From NCBI GenBank assembly GCA_000149225.2, contig CM000688.1:992001-1056000 (forward strand): a stretch of 64,000 nucleotides of DNA, in the 5' to 3' direction. The notes beneath the pieces are model-generated. The model did no database searches, had not been told where the DNA came from, and was given only the letters and a program-made list of their open reading frames with translations. The position numbers were made by a program, and so were the translations under genes. This DNA is from Lachancea kluyveri NRRL Y-12651. Taxonomy: Eukaryota; Ascomycota; Saccharomycetes; Saccharomycetales; Saccharomycetaceae. Below are positions 39,509 through 48,951 of this stretch, in pieces. Position 1 is the stretch's first letter. The number at the start of each line of letters is the position of its first letter.

Positions 39509-42223
39509 TCACAACTCATCATGCTCAATTTCCAATTGAGTTGTGCTGGATGCTTCTGCCTCTTCAGAGTATACAGAGGTAGTATTGAAGTCCTGATCAA
39601 CTGAAGTAGCATTTATGGCGGCTTCTTGTGCCCTCTTTTTTTCCTCCTTTCTCTTGATAAGTTTGAGTTTTCTGTTGTACGTGGAGCTTAGCTCCTTGAT
39701 ACGATATTCATGAGCAGCATTAAAAGTCTTAAAAGATTCAGTCAATTCACCATAAACAGCATCAAAGAGCAGTTTAACTTCGAATAATTCTTCTCTAGTC
39801 TTAGTCTCAATATTATCTGCGTCCAAAAGATCCTTAATATCAGATAGGATAATATCCATGGTTTGTAGCGTATCATTGTACTTAGATGCCGTGAATGTCA
39901 AATGGCGTGGTGTTCTTAATCTGGAATATTCCTTTTCAACATTCAAACCAACCTTTTCAAAACTTTCATGAAGAGAAGACAGAGTTTCCTTGACCAGATC
40001 TTGTTGTCTTTTCAAATCTTCTAGTAGGTCAAAACCTTTGTGGTATAATTCGTCAAACTGATCGAAATCTAATGGTTCATTTGCCGATTTTAAGTACAGC
40101 TCAATCTTTCCCTTTAGAATTGAAACTTCCAATATTTTTTTTTCAACCCTGTCCAAAGTAGCGTCATCTGATTCGTAGTCCAACCATTCCAAGTATTCAG
40201 AGACTAGATTAGTGCCTCTCTCTACTTCGGCAGAGGGTCCCTTAGAGATGACTTCTTCCTCTTCCAAATAGGATCTTAGATCATATAAAGCGTTCTCCAG
40301 ACTGTTCATTTGTTCCTGTAGTTGTTCGCGTTGAATATCCTTATTATTCAGATCAGCTAAATGTGCTCTGAATTTATTCTTGGTTGGTTGGGACATAGGA
40401 GTAGCACGTGCGTATTGGTGGGAAACCAAAAGCTGAATGGATGGATTGATAGAACCCTTCTTTACTGTTGATGTGTTATTCGTTTGTTCTTCTCCCGTTT
40501 TTGGTTCTTCTATCTCATAATCGGTATTGTCTTCAGCATCCTTGTTATTACCAAACAGTTTGCCCAAGAGACCCGAGGAACCTGTAGGTTTTTCCGATTT
40601 CAAGCAGATAGCTTCAATCCTATCCATATTATAAATTCTGTTCTCAGACAGGCTAAAAGTAGCGTTGTAAACAACGCCATATGGACATCTTGTTTCATTA
40701 TATTTCCTCTTAATGGAACCTGCCTTAACGTCCAATGACTTGTATAGCCTGTCATCCTCGTACAAATCGATGGTAAAATCACTTTTTGTGTCTTTTACTT
40801 GATTGAGCAATATTGTTGAAGAGTTTGGATATCTGGAACCCTTGGAAAAAATGGAAATTGGATCACTCTTATTAATCCTAGCGTCATAAGAAAAAATAGA
40901 ACGGTCAATAACGTTCAAAGGTTTTACCTTAAAAGCGTCGGACAACTGGATACCCCGGATTGTGACACCGTTAACGGCAGATTCATCTGCATTAACATTT
41001 TTAGAAATCAATTCTTCACCCACGAAATTAGCCAGCTCTTGCTGGACAAATGGCACTCTAGTGGTACCACCAGTTAAAATAACAGCTTTGATAGTCTTCA
41101 TTGTTACAGGTGTATCGGTCCATTGTGATTTTAACGCGTCTTCAATTGGAGCCCTAATATTTGGTAATGAATCCTGGACGTATCCCTCAAATTCCTCCCT
41201 TGTAATCTTGGTCTTGAAATCAATATCACCATACAAACCTTCAATACTGACTAGGGCTTCAGTATTAGCGCTTAAAATCAATTTGGCCTTTTCCGAAGCC
41301 TGAATCACCTTTGCCACTGCTCTAGCGTTAGTTTCAAATTCATCAGTTCTGATGGAGCTATGTTTCTCCAGAAATTTGTTCTTGACCAAGTCTGCTATTG
41401 CCCCGGTCAACTTTGCACCACCAAAGTCTTCATCGTAACCGTAACCGCAGAACTCTATTGTCAATGGTTCATCAGCAGCCACTGGTTGTTCGATTGCAAT
41501 AAGGGATGCCCTTGTAGAGCCAGCACCACTATCGTAAACGACGTAATATTGTTTTTCACCTTCAGGAAATACCCTTTGCTTCAGGGCAAAGTTTATAGCA
41601 ACGCTCATACCATCATTGACTAGGTAAGATTTGGGAAGGCCCGACAAATAAGCAACATCAAGTAAGGCGTTACGTTCTTCCTGCTTGAAAAATTCAGGAA
41701 CAGTAAGGGCCAGGTGATCGATGTGGGGGTCGCCACCGTTTTCTCTCAACAACTGTTTTGCTCTCTTAATTGTATCCTGCATATTCATTGCAATAAGCTC
41801 TTCAATAGGATACTGTTGTTCAGCGACTTCGAATGAAATAGTGCTCCTATTTCCCTCAGAAGCAACTAATGCGATACCTGGATGTTGCCTCTTATAATTG
41901 ACGATTGAGTGTTCATCTTCAATAGATTTACCCAATAGAGATTTCATATGCAAAAAAGTGTTTGAAGGGAACCTAGTGAACATCGAAGCTGTAGAAGAGC
42001 TGTATATACGCTCAATTTCTTCGCTGTCCGATCTTAGCTTTTTTATTGCGAGTCCAGACACGTCCTTTCTCTTAGAATCAGTGGTGAGGACGATTTCTAA
42101 TGGAGCTTGAGGGCCAACAACTATAGCTTTAGAGAATTCCTGGCCATAGTCGACACCAAGCACAGCAGATAATGCACATACAGACAGGTTCAATGCGACA
42201 AGAAACGCACAGAAAAGCCTCAT
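39509..42223 (-). CDS. LHS1: ER-lumen Hsp110/GRP170-type chaperone Lhs1
   Basis: 904 residues from the ATG at 42223. An in-frame TTG two codons upstream is not a start. A signal peptide (MRLFCAFLVALNLSVCALSA) is followed by an Hsp70-like ATPase domain (about 20-425: VLGVDYGQEFSKAIVV; VILTGGTTRVPFVQQELANF), a beta domain and a long helical C-terminus. It ends HDEL, the ER retention signal. Several NxT/S sequons fit glycosylation. Lhs1 is the nucleotide exchange factor for Kar2/BiP and aids translocation and folding. S. cerevisiae Lhs1 has 881 residues. It is divergent from MUD2 over 222 bp. Confidence 0.96.
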   Translation of the reverse strand: MRLFCAFLVALNLSVCALSAVLGVDYGQEFSKAIVVGPQAPLEIVLTTDSKRKDVSGLAIKKLRSDSEEIERIYSSSTASMFTRFPSNTFLHMKSLLGKSIEDEHSIVNYKRQHPGIALVASEGNRSTISFEVAEQQYPIEELIAMNMQDTIKRAKQLLRENGGDPHIDHLALTVPEFFKQEERNALLDVAYLSGLPKSYLVNDGMSVAINFALKQRVFPEGEKQYYVVYDSGAGSTRASLIAIEQPVAADEPLTIEFCGYGYDEDFGGAKLTGAIADLVKNKFLEKHSSIRTDEFETNARAVAKVIQASEKAKLILSANTEALVSIEGLYGDIDFKTKITREEFEGYVQDSLPNIRAPIEDALKSQWTDTPVTMKTIKAVILTGGTTRVPFVQQELANFVGEELISKNVNADESAVNGVTIRGIQLSDAFKVKPLNVIDRSIFSYDARINKSDPISIFSKGSRYPNSSTILLNQVKDTKSDFTIDLYEDDRLYKSLDVKAGSIKRKYNETRCPYGVVYNATFSLSENRIYNMDRIEAICLKSEKPTGSSGLLGKLFGNNKDAEDNTDYEIEEPKTGEEQTNNTSTVKKGSINPSIQLLVSHQYARATPMSQPTKNKFRAHLADLNNKDIQREQLQEQMNSLENALYDLRSYLEEEEVISKGPSAEVERGTNLVSEYLEWLDYESDDATLDRVEKKILEVSILKGKIELYLKSANEPLDFDQFDELYHKGFDLLEDLKRQQDLVKETLSSLHESFEKVGLNVEKEYSRLRTPRHLTFTASKYNDTLQTMDIILSDIKDLLDADNIETKTREELFEVKLLFDAVYGELTESFKTFNAAHEYRIKELSSTYNRKLKLIKRKEEKKRAQEAAINATSVDQDFNTTSVYSEEAEASSTTQLEIEHDEL

Positions 42224-42445
42224 ATTCAAGTTTTGTTCTGAAGACTGTTGTATTTTTTTTTAAATAAAAAAACAAAAACGCACCTACGATAACTTACACG
42301 TTGTTCTTTTTTATTTCATGTTATTTTTTGTATTTTTTTTATTTTTTTGAGATGTGATGAAATTTTTCAAACTGATTGATTAAGCGCATATACTTCATCA
42401 GCTAGCTATAAAGGAGATAGCCAATACGTTTTCGAAACAAAAGCA

Positions 42446-43996
42446 ATGGGTGACTCATTAGAGGATTTGAGATCCAAGATCATAGCATCAATGGGAGGTG
42501 AAAGCGGTGGTCGCGGTCAATCAAATAGTGCTGACCGTAGAGAGCCGCAGGCATCCACTAGTGGGACTGTAGTAAGAGACAAGAGACGAGAAACTAGAAG
42601 TGCCATTCCTCAAGATAGGTATGCAAAGAGGTACAGCAATCGGGGACCAGAAAGACCTCACGAATCTGGTGGTGGGAGGTACGATCAGGGCTCCAGATAT
42701 CAACCGCACACATCGCGTTACAGCACAAAGCCGCAACAGCAGCAGACGCCACATCACCAATCGGTAGCCTCTTCTTCGTCATCTAGAGATAGGTACCAGG
42801 GCAGTGGGAGGCGGAGCCGCCAACAAGAAATTGATTGGGATTCAGTAGTGCCAATTGATCAGTGGCCAAGAAGAAGACCATCTCGTTGGGACGTAACTCC
42901 ATCTGGGTTTGAAAACGTGCCTGCGGAAAGAGCCAAGCTTTCAGGACTGTTCCCCTTACCCAGCCAACCTCAGGGGATTGACCGTTCCAAGTTAGAAGGT
43001 ATAGTCGCGAACGGCGTATTGACAAGACGAACGGCTATCCTATTCGAAGATTCCACAGAAACCAATATGAAGCTGTCCAAGTACAACAAAATGTTAGTGT
43101 TGACAGCAATGGATTTAGAATTCAAACAACATGACAGCGTAGTAAACTACTTGACGAGGTTTACAAGGCTAGTTGATGATTCTGCGACGTTGGTTAAGCA
43201 CAGTTTGAAAGGACTGAATTTGATACTGGAATTTTCATCGGATGAGATAACCACGATTGTTTTAAGCTGCCAGGAGTATATCGAAAGGGAATTGAATCAC
43301 AAATTCATATGGCAAAGGCCGCAAGAATATGTCCAATGCGAGTATGAGTGCAGCGAACCGACAGCAGAGAACGTTTGCTCTCCAAATGTCGTCAGTCTTC
43401 AAGGAATACCCGGGACTGATGAAAGTGGGATCGAAAAGTATCTGGAGGGCCAAAACTTTAAATACAAATGGTCGAAACCAATTTTCATTACCGAAGGAGA
43501 TGGTGTCAAAAACTTTATCGGGACAGTTTTAGTAGAACCGGCAGAGGAGATTCAAGCGCCTACCGAACTGGCGGTGATCAGACCGAACAAGTCTAAACTA
43601 GTCCAAAGAGGTGGCGAGATGACTTTCCAAACGTTGCCGAAACTAGTTGTGAGAGCAGAACGCGAGGCCAGCAAAGTTATCGAGTTGTTGAACTGTGTAG
43701 ATCCAATGGATCTGAAAAACGAAGTATTCTTAAGAGAGATTCGTGAGTCGATCGAAAATTCCAGCGTCATGAGGGTTATGGGAGAGTTGGAAAGTGTCAA
43801 AATCCCTGTACCCAGCGCCGATTACAGAAACAGTTTCGATACGATCGGAACCAACGTGGGTAAAATTTTCGTAAAGTTCAAAGAGATAGGTGGTGCCGAG
43901 AGAGCGATGAAATCGTTACCGGGTAGACGGTTTAACGATAGAACGGTGCTGTGCAGTTACTTTAGCGAGAGAGACTATGACATGGATATTTTCTAA
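42446..43996 (+). CDS. MUD2: U2AF65-like commitment-complex splicing factor Mud2
   Basis: 516 residues, against 527 in S. cerevisiae. An Arg/Ser/Gln-rich N-terminus (1-140) is followed by DSVVPIDQWPRRRPSRWDVT, a likely Msl5/BBP-binding region, then degenerate RRM-like segments, and a C-terminal UHM/RRM (about 405-510: NVGKIFVKFKEIGGAERAMK, RRFNDRTVLCSYF). Mud2 binds the pre-mRNA branch region with Msl5 and brings in U2 snRNP. The position beside LHS1 agrees with YKL073-YKL074. Confidence 0.9.
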   Translation: MGDSLEDLRSKIIASMGGESGGRGQSNSADRREPQASTSGTVVRDKRRETRSAIPQDRYAKRYSNRGPERPHESGGGRYDQGSRYQPHTSRYSTKPQQQQTPHHQSVASSSSSRDRYQGSGRRSRQQEIDWDSVVPIDQWPRRRPSRWDVTPSGFENVPAERAKLSGLFPLPSQPQGIDRSKLEGIVANGVLTRRTAILFEDSTETNMKLSKYNKMLVLTAMDLEFKQHDSVVNYLTRFTRLVDDSATLVKHSLKGLNLILEFSSDEITTIVLSCQEYIERELNHKFIWQRPQEYVQCEYECSEPTAENVCSPNVVSLQGIPGTDESGIEKYLEGQNFKYKWSKPIFITEGDGVKNFIGTVLVEPAEEIQAPTELAVIRPNKSKLVQRGGEMTFQTLPKLVVRAEREASKVIELLNCVDPMDLKNEVFLREIRESIENSSVMRVMGELESVKIPVPSADYRNSFDTIGTNVGKIFVKFKEIGGAERAMKSLPGRRFNDRTVLCSYFSERDYDMDIF

Positions 43997-44076
43997 CAGG
44001 GGAGGAGAGACGGGAGAGAGAATGTGGCAGGATGCTAAAGGGTTCTGTTAAATGCACGTATCTATTGACGGTTGTT

Positions 44077-44099
44077 TATATATATATATATATATATAT
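44077..44099. repeat. TA microsatellite between MUD2 and BUB2
   Basis: A (TA)n run of about 23 bp in the short convergent gap between the MUD2 and BUB2 stop codons. Confidence 0.85.
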
Positions 44100-44107
44100 G
44101 TACAATT

Positions 44108-45028
44108 TCATGTTTTGACAACCAGATCGAAATCGAGGGTATGATGCACTAGTAGATCGTAGAGTTTTGAGGGCAGTTTTGCCACAAAGCCGACCCCCAA
44201 CCTGATGATGTCGTCAGCGTCGAATTCAGGGAAGTTTCGTAGCAGGTTCATGGGGGAATCGCTAGACATGATTTGAGCACGAACCACAACGAGCTGGGCA
44301 ACGATGAAAAGGATGTTCATATGGAAGCCATAGGCAAACATGAAATCCCAAAGCTTGCACACCTGGTGCAGAGGCCTAGTGCAACTCGAGAGGGTCAGTA
44401 TGGACGGAATGCCGTAGATCTCCGCAGTAAGCAGATGGTCGGTTAGAAACTTGCTGAGCTTGGGATCTATTATTTGGAGGCAACGGTCCAAGAGCTTTGC
44501 AGCGTTGTGGACCCCGGACAGCTGATTGTTGAGGTACGTTGGAATGTGCTCGAGGCAAAGCTTGGAGAAGAGCTGGTAAGCCATGGGTTCCGAGGGGCAG
44601 GTGTAGAGCAACGGAGCGAGAAGAACGTTCATGCCTTGCACATAAGAGCTGACCACATTCCGAGAAGAACTGCATTCAAGCTGGTGCCATGCGAAACACG
44701 ACAGACACCTTACAAGGGAATCCTCGGACACGGTTGCAGAAAACTGGCGGTCTGTGTTCAGCGTTCTGAAGGTATCGTTTTTGATCTTCTGGTAGACATG
44801 CGCAGGAGGCGGTCCACGGGAGACCAGCGAGAGGTACAACGAAGTGGAGCCCTCCATCGAAGTACGGGAAAGGATAGACCACACATGTGCCCTACACCGG
44901 GCAACAGATCGCTCGTTGGACGCTGGCATGCCCTCGCTGAGCACGAGATACCGGAGCTGGGAAAGGGAAGAATGAACTATGAGCGGTGGATGCGCAATGA
45001 AGGTCTCGATGGATGAAACAGACGACAT
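44108..45028 (-). CDS. BUB2: Mitotic exit checkpoint GAP subunit Bub2 (TBC domain)
   Basis: 306 residues, the same length as S. cerevisiae Bub2. TBC-domain landmarks are present: HSSLSQLRYLVLSEG at the start, KIKNDTFRT with the Arg finger, YVQGMNVLLAPLLY with the Gln finger, and AEIYGIPSILTLSS. The C-terminus reads FPEFDADDIIRLGVGFVAKL. With Bfa1 it is the GTPase-activating complex for Tem1 at the spindle pole and blocks mitotic exit when the spindle is misplaced. The coding GC content rises toward the 5' end and continues into the GC-rich upstream region. Confidence 0.95.
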   Translation of the reverse strand: MSSVSSIETFIAHPPLIVHSSLSQLRYLVLSEGMPASNERSVARCRAHVWSILSRTSMEGSTSLYLSLVSRGPPPAHVYQKIKNDTFRTLNTDRQFSATVSEDSLVRCLSCFAWHQLECSSSRNVVSSYVQGMNVLLAPLLYTCPSEPMAYQLFSKLCLEHIPTYLNNQLSGVHNAAKLLDRCLQIIDPKLSKFLTDHLLTAEIYGIPSILTLSSCTRPLHQVCKLWDFMFAYGFHMNILFIVAQLVVVRAQIMSSDSPMNLLRNFPEFDADDIIRLGVGFVAKLPSKLYDLLVHHTLDFDLVVKT

Positions 45029-45785
45029 GAGGTATGGGACGGTACGATACGATACGATACGATATGGACGGTCTCTCGCTGGTCTGCAAGTTCCAAACCA
45101 ACACTCGACTCGACTTGATTATCGCCTGGAACGTACGTAGATGTAAACAACCAACAAGCATCACCACACGGCACAGCGGCGCCGCCCACGGCGCCGCTCC
45201 CGAGGTTCGAACCCGGGCACACTGTTCTCGGACACGCATAGTCCACATCACACTGGCCGCCGCTGTCGCCGCCGCTGTGCTCCATGGACCGATACACAAC
45301 TGCACCCCCTCCAATATGTGGCTCTCCGGCCCCGTCTGCACGCAATCTCTCTACCAACAACCCCCCCCCCCCCTTCGACAAGCGGTACGGGCCTTACTTC
45401 GAGCCAAGTGGGCCAATCTCGGTTAGCACATACCGGGTCGTTCTATTCTTTCTTGGGTGTGCAGTAAAGGTCTGGCATATACAGGCCGCACAGATGGTAT
45501 CGTAGGATGTCTCATCCTGCTTCACATATTCAAAAGAGTATAACAAAAGGGTCTTCTGCCGTTCTCTGCACCCAGCTTTTTTTTTCAAAGGCAAACATAG
45601 TTATCATTCGTCTTAATGTTACCGTGCCATTTGGGCTTGGCAGTATATTATATAAAGGATGCGTCGACTGGTCTCATCTTGTGTAATGTGCCCGCATATA
45701 CTCTTGGTTCCTGGTTCTTGATTCTTCTCTCTTTTTTTTTTATTTTTATTTTAGGACACCGAGATAACTTGAGTAAAGAGATACA
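45029..45785. promoter_or_regulatory. GC-rich divergent BUB2/FET3 intergenic region with Aft1-like sites
   Basis: 757 bp and locally much richer in GC than the rest of the window. It contains (TACGA)n at 45042-45063, a perfect 10-bp hairpin at 45175-45198, a Pol III B-box-like GGTTCGAACC at 45204-45213, a run of 13 C at 45361-45373, and two TGCACCC Aft1/2 cores at 45301-45307 and 45569-45575 (485 and 217 bp upstream of FET3). The Aft1 sites fit iron-starvation induction of FET3. The hairpin/B-box part is unexplained. Confidence 0.6.
45175..45213. other. Hairpin and palindromic B-box-like sequence
   Basis: A 10-bp perfect stem with a 4-base loop (45175-45184 with 45189-45198) is followed at once by CCCGAGGTTCGAACCCGGG. 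The palindromic core GGTTCGAACC meets the B-box consensus on both strands. I tried to fold a tRNA on each strand and could not complete a D or anticodon arm. It may be a TFIIIC-only (ETC-type) site or the remnant of a tRNA gene. Confidence 0.35.
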
Positions 45786-47663
45786 ATGCTTCACCAGTTG
45801 TTATCCGTCGTGCTGTTGCTAGCAACGTCCGTTTCTGCTGCAACCCATACTTTTAACTGGACTACGGGCTGGGGTCCTTACAACGTGGATGGTAACTTGG
45901 AACGCCAAGTGATCACGTGCAACGGGGAGTTCCCATGGCCCGACGTCAGGGTCAAGAAAGGTGATCAGGTGCAAGTGTACTTGACCAACGGTTTTACCGA
46001 CAGAAACACCTCTCTGCATTTCCATGGTCTGTTCATGAACGGCACCAACCAGATGGACGGTCCACAAATGGTCACACAGTGTCCTATCGGGCCCGGCCAG
46101 ACCTTCCTGTACAACTTCACCGTGGAACAGAACGTTGGTTCTTACTGGTACCATTCCCATACCCCTGGCCAGTACCAGGACGGTATGAGGGCTACGTTCA
46201 TTGTCGAAGACGATGATTTCCCATACGAATACGACGAGGAAGTGGTCCTCCAGGTCGGTGAGTGGTACCACAAGGATGTCGATGAGTTGGACATGGCCTT
46301 TATGAATTTGTTCAACCCTACCGGTGCCGAACCAATTCCTCAAAATTTGATCATCAACAATACCAGAAACCTGACGTGGGAGGTCAAGCCAGACACCACA
46401 TATCTTTTGAGACTGATCAACACCGGTGGGTTCGTGTCCCAATACTTCTGGATCGAAGACCACGAGATGACCGTTGTTGAAGTGGATGGTATCTACACGG
46501 AAAAGAACACCACGAACATGCTGTACATTACCACTGCCCAGCGTTACACCGTCTTGATCCACACCAAAAACGACACTTCCAGAAACTACGCCATGATGCA
46601 GAAATTCGATGACACCATGTTGGATCTTATCCCAGGTAATTTGGAGTTGAACGCTACTTCTTACTTTGTGTACAACACCGATGCGGACTTGCCATCCGAA
46701 AACTACGTCGATTCCCTGGATGAGTATCTGGACGATTTCTACTTGGTTCCGTACCACAAAGTCGAGGCCTACGGCGACCCAGACTACCAAATTGTCGTCA
46801 ACGTTATGATGGACAACTTGATCAACGGTATCAACTACGCCTTCTTCAACAACATCACCTACACCGCTCCAAAGGTACCAACTCTGTTGACTGCCCTGAG
46901 TGCCGGTGAAGACGCTACAAACCCATTGGCCTACGGTTCCAACACCAACACCTTCATCTTGGAAAAAGACGAGATCGTTGAAATCGTGTTGAACAACGAC
47001 GACACCGGTAAGCATCCCTTCCATCTGCACGGCCACGCTTTCCAAACAATGGTTAGAGACAGGACTTACGACGATGCCATCGGCGAGACCCCCGTCGCTT
47101 ACGACGAAAACGACCACGCCGAATTCCCAGAGTATCCAATGATGAGAGACACCCTGTACGTCAACCCTCAATCCAACTTTGTCATCCGTTTCAAAGCCGA
47201 TAACCCCGGTGTTTGGTTCTTCCACTGTCACATCGAATGGCACGTCACCCAAGGTTTGGCCTTGACTTTGGTCGAAGCTCCAAACGAAATCCAATCCACT
47301 CCATCCCAACAGCTGACCGAAAACCACAAATCCGTTTGTCAAGCCATCGGCATGCAGACCGAAGGTAACGCTGCCGGTAACACCCAAAACTACTTGGACT
47401 TGACTGGCGAAAATATCCAGCATAAAAACATCCCAGACGGTTTCACCAAGAAGGGTATCATTGCAATGACCTTCTCTTGTTTAGCCGGTATTCTCGGTTT
47501 AATCACCATTGCCATTTACGGTTTGATGGACATGAAAAACGTCGAAGAAAAGGTTATCGTCGAACTTGGTATCGATCCATCAAAGGTCCTTGCCACCGAT
47601 AATGTCGAAGAAGTATCCAACTCTTCTGTGGATAAGAACACTTCTGACGAACCCAAATACTAA
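45786..47663 (+). CDS. FET3: Plasma-membrane multicopper ferroxidase Fet3
   Basis: 625 residues, against 636 in S. cerevisiae. A signal peptide (MLHQLLSVVLLLATSVSA) is followed by three cupredoxin domains with all copper motifs: HFHGLF and WYHSHT in domain 1, HPFHLHGHAF and HCHIEWHVTQGL in domain 3. A single membrane helix (GIIAMTFSCLAGILGLITIA, about 560-580) and a cytosolic tail end the protein. About ten N-glycosylation sequons are present. Fet3 oxidises Fe2+ for uptake through Ftr1. The Fet3/Fet5 choice rests on overall similarity and on YMR058W synteny. Codon use is strongly biased. Aft1-like sites lie upstream. Confidence 0.95.
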   Translation: MLHQLLSVVLLLATSVSAATHTFNWTTGWGPYNVDGNLERQVITCNGEFPWPDVRVKKGDQVQVYLTNGFTDRNTSLHFHGLFMNGTNQMDGPQMVTQCPIGPGQTFLYNFTVEQNVGSYWYHSHTPGQYQDGMRATFIVEDDDFPYEYDEEVVLQVGEWYHKDVDELDMAFMNLFNPTGAEPIPQNLIINNTRNLTWEVKPDTTYLLRLINTGGFVSQYFWIEDHEMTVVEVDGIYTEKNTTNMLYITTAQRYTVLIHTKNDTSRNYAMMQKFDDTMLDLIPGNLELNATSYFVYNTDADLPSENYVDSLDEYLDDFYLVPYHKVEAYGDPDYQIVVNVMMDNLINGINYAFFNNITYTAPKVPTLLTALSAGEDATNPLAYGSNTNTFILEKDEIVEIVLNNDDTGKHPFHLHGHAFQTMVRDRTYDDAIGETPVAYDENDHAEFPEYPMMRDTLYVNPQSNFVIRFKADNPGVWFFHCHIEWHVTQGLALTLVEAPNEIQSTPSQQLTENHKSVCQAIGMQTEGNAAGNTQNYLDLTGENIQHKNIPDGFTKKGIIAMTFSCLAGILGLITIAIYGLMDMKNVEEKVIVELGIDPSKVLATDNVEEVSNSSVDKNTSDEPKY

Positions 47664-48951
47664 TTGTCTAGTAAATATTGAACTTTATTCCTTTGTATAT
47701 CCCCGTACCACTAATTTTATAATATAGACATGTGGCCTTTCTTGCTCCAAAGGCCACTTTGATTCAACATCGAAGCGTATTATCGCAGCAATTGAGGAAT
47801 AGAGGACGGGATCTTTGCCAAACCTTTTTTTTTTTTTTTTTCCTTCCGTTAATGGGAATTAGGCTTTCAAGAGCATTTGTACCATGAGGTAAGACATATG
47901 GGTTCTTGGTACAACTTAAAAAAAAAATAGTTTTCTTCATGAAAAGAGTACAGATGCATAGAAACAATGTACTTTCTAGTGAAATACAGTTTCCTCTCGA
48001 AAGAAAAAAAAGAACAAAACAAAACAAAACTTTCAGGTTATGCGACAGAAAGCAGCTCTTAAATACGACTCCCACTATCTAAAGACAAGATAAAAAACTC
48101 AACGAGAATGCCTCAGGACAAGTAAAACTGCTTTTTAAAGGAGCTACAGAATTTTCCACGGGAAAGCTTTCGAAACTAGAGGTAGTATAGACCTTTGGAG
48201 GAGTTTTCACACCACTCTACAGGCTGCGTAGCGTAATTGGTACAAATCAAAACCTATACGAATGTTTTAAAAATCACAAGACAATAAGTTTACTCCAGAA
48301 CTCCCAATTACTTGTTGCAAAGAAAAAAAAGAAAAAAAGACAAAAAAAAAGCACAACATACAATGGATGACCTACTACAGCAGGGATAATACATAGAGTT
48401 GGATAGACAATTGAAATGAATGAACAAACTAGAAGGTGATTTACATCGACGTAGCATATCTTAGAAAGCAATGTTCTGGTAGTTGATTATATCTCGGATC
48501 TACGTGAACTTGCTACAGGTATGATATATGAATCTTAAAACATCGTACAGCTTGTCAAATACTATCTCAGCCTCCCAGCGCACCTTCCCTTCTTTAAGTT
48601 CAGCATTGCGTATAGAATGATCGATGTGTTGAAGTTGGTAAAAAAAAAAGAAGTTACCATCAGAAATTTTTTATGACATTTGAAGAACGAGCAAGGTGAT
48701 CTCACCAGCTATCTCGAGGAGAATTCTTTTCAATAGTAGTAGTATTCAAAAGTTTATTACATCTTCCTAGTCTCATTACCATTATCATTACTTTTTCTGT
48801 TCGTGTCACTATTCCTTTCCTACTTTTTACTCTGTATTTAGGAAGAAAAAAAAAGCCTATTCTTTGGATTATCCGGCAACCACCGTCCAGAAACGAAAGA
48901 CGAACAAGTAAAGAAGTTGGCATCGAAGAAGAAAATTATACGAGAAAAAAA
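47664..48951. other. Long intergenic between FET3 and the YKL075C-like gene
   Basis: About 1.29 kb with T and A runs. It holds a gene-like minus-strand stretch at 48500-48660 (see separate entry) and an isolated Pol III A-box match TAGCGTAATTGG (48229-48240) with no B box after it. No complete RNA gene is recognised. Confidence 0.45.
48500..48660 (-). pseudogene. Protein-like minus-strand segment without a usable start
   Basis: One minus-strand frame ends at the TAG at 48500 and reads HSIRNAELKEGKVRWEAEIV and then FDKLYDVLRFIYHTCSKF, a composition much more protein-like than chance frames nearby. Upstream it runs into a ten-T tract and a stop without an ATG. An ATG in another frame (48660) sits just before the tract. 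It may be a small host gene with a length-variable T run, the last exon of a spliced gene, a relic, or chance. No family is recognised. Confidence 0.3.

Noticed and set aside
45819-47423. 534-codon minus-strand frame opposite FET3
   Set aside because: An antisense shadow caused by the strong codon bias of FET3. No domain is visible and the ferroxidase on the other strand is certain.
48229-48240. Pol III A-box match TAGCGTAATTGG
   Set aside because: No B box in the following 100 bp and no cloverleaf. A lone 12-bp degenerate match is expected by chance.
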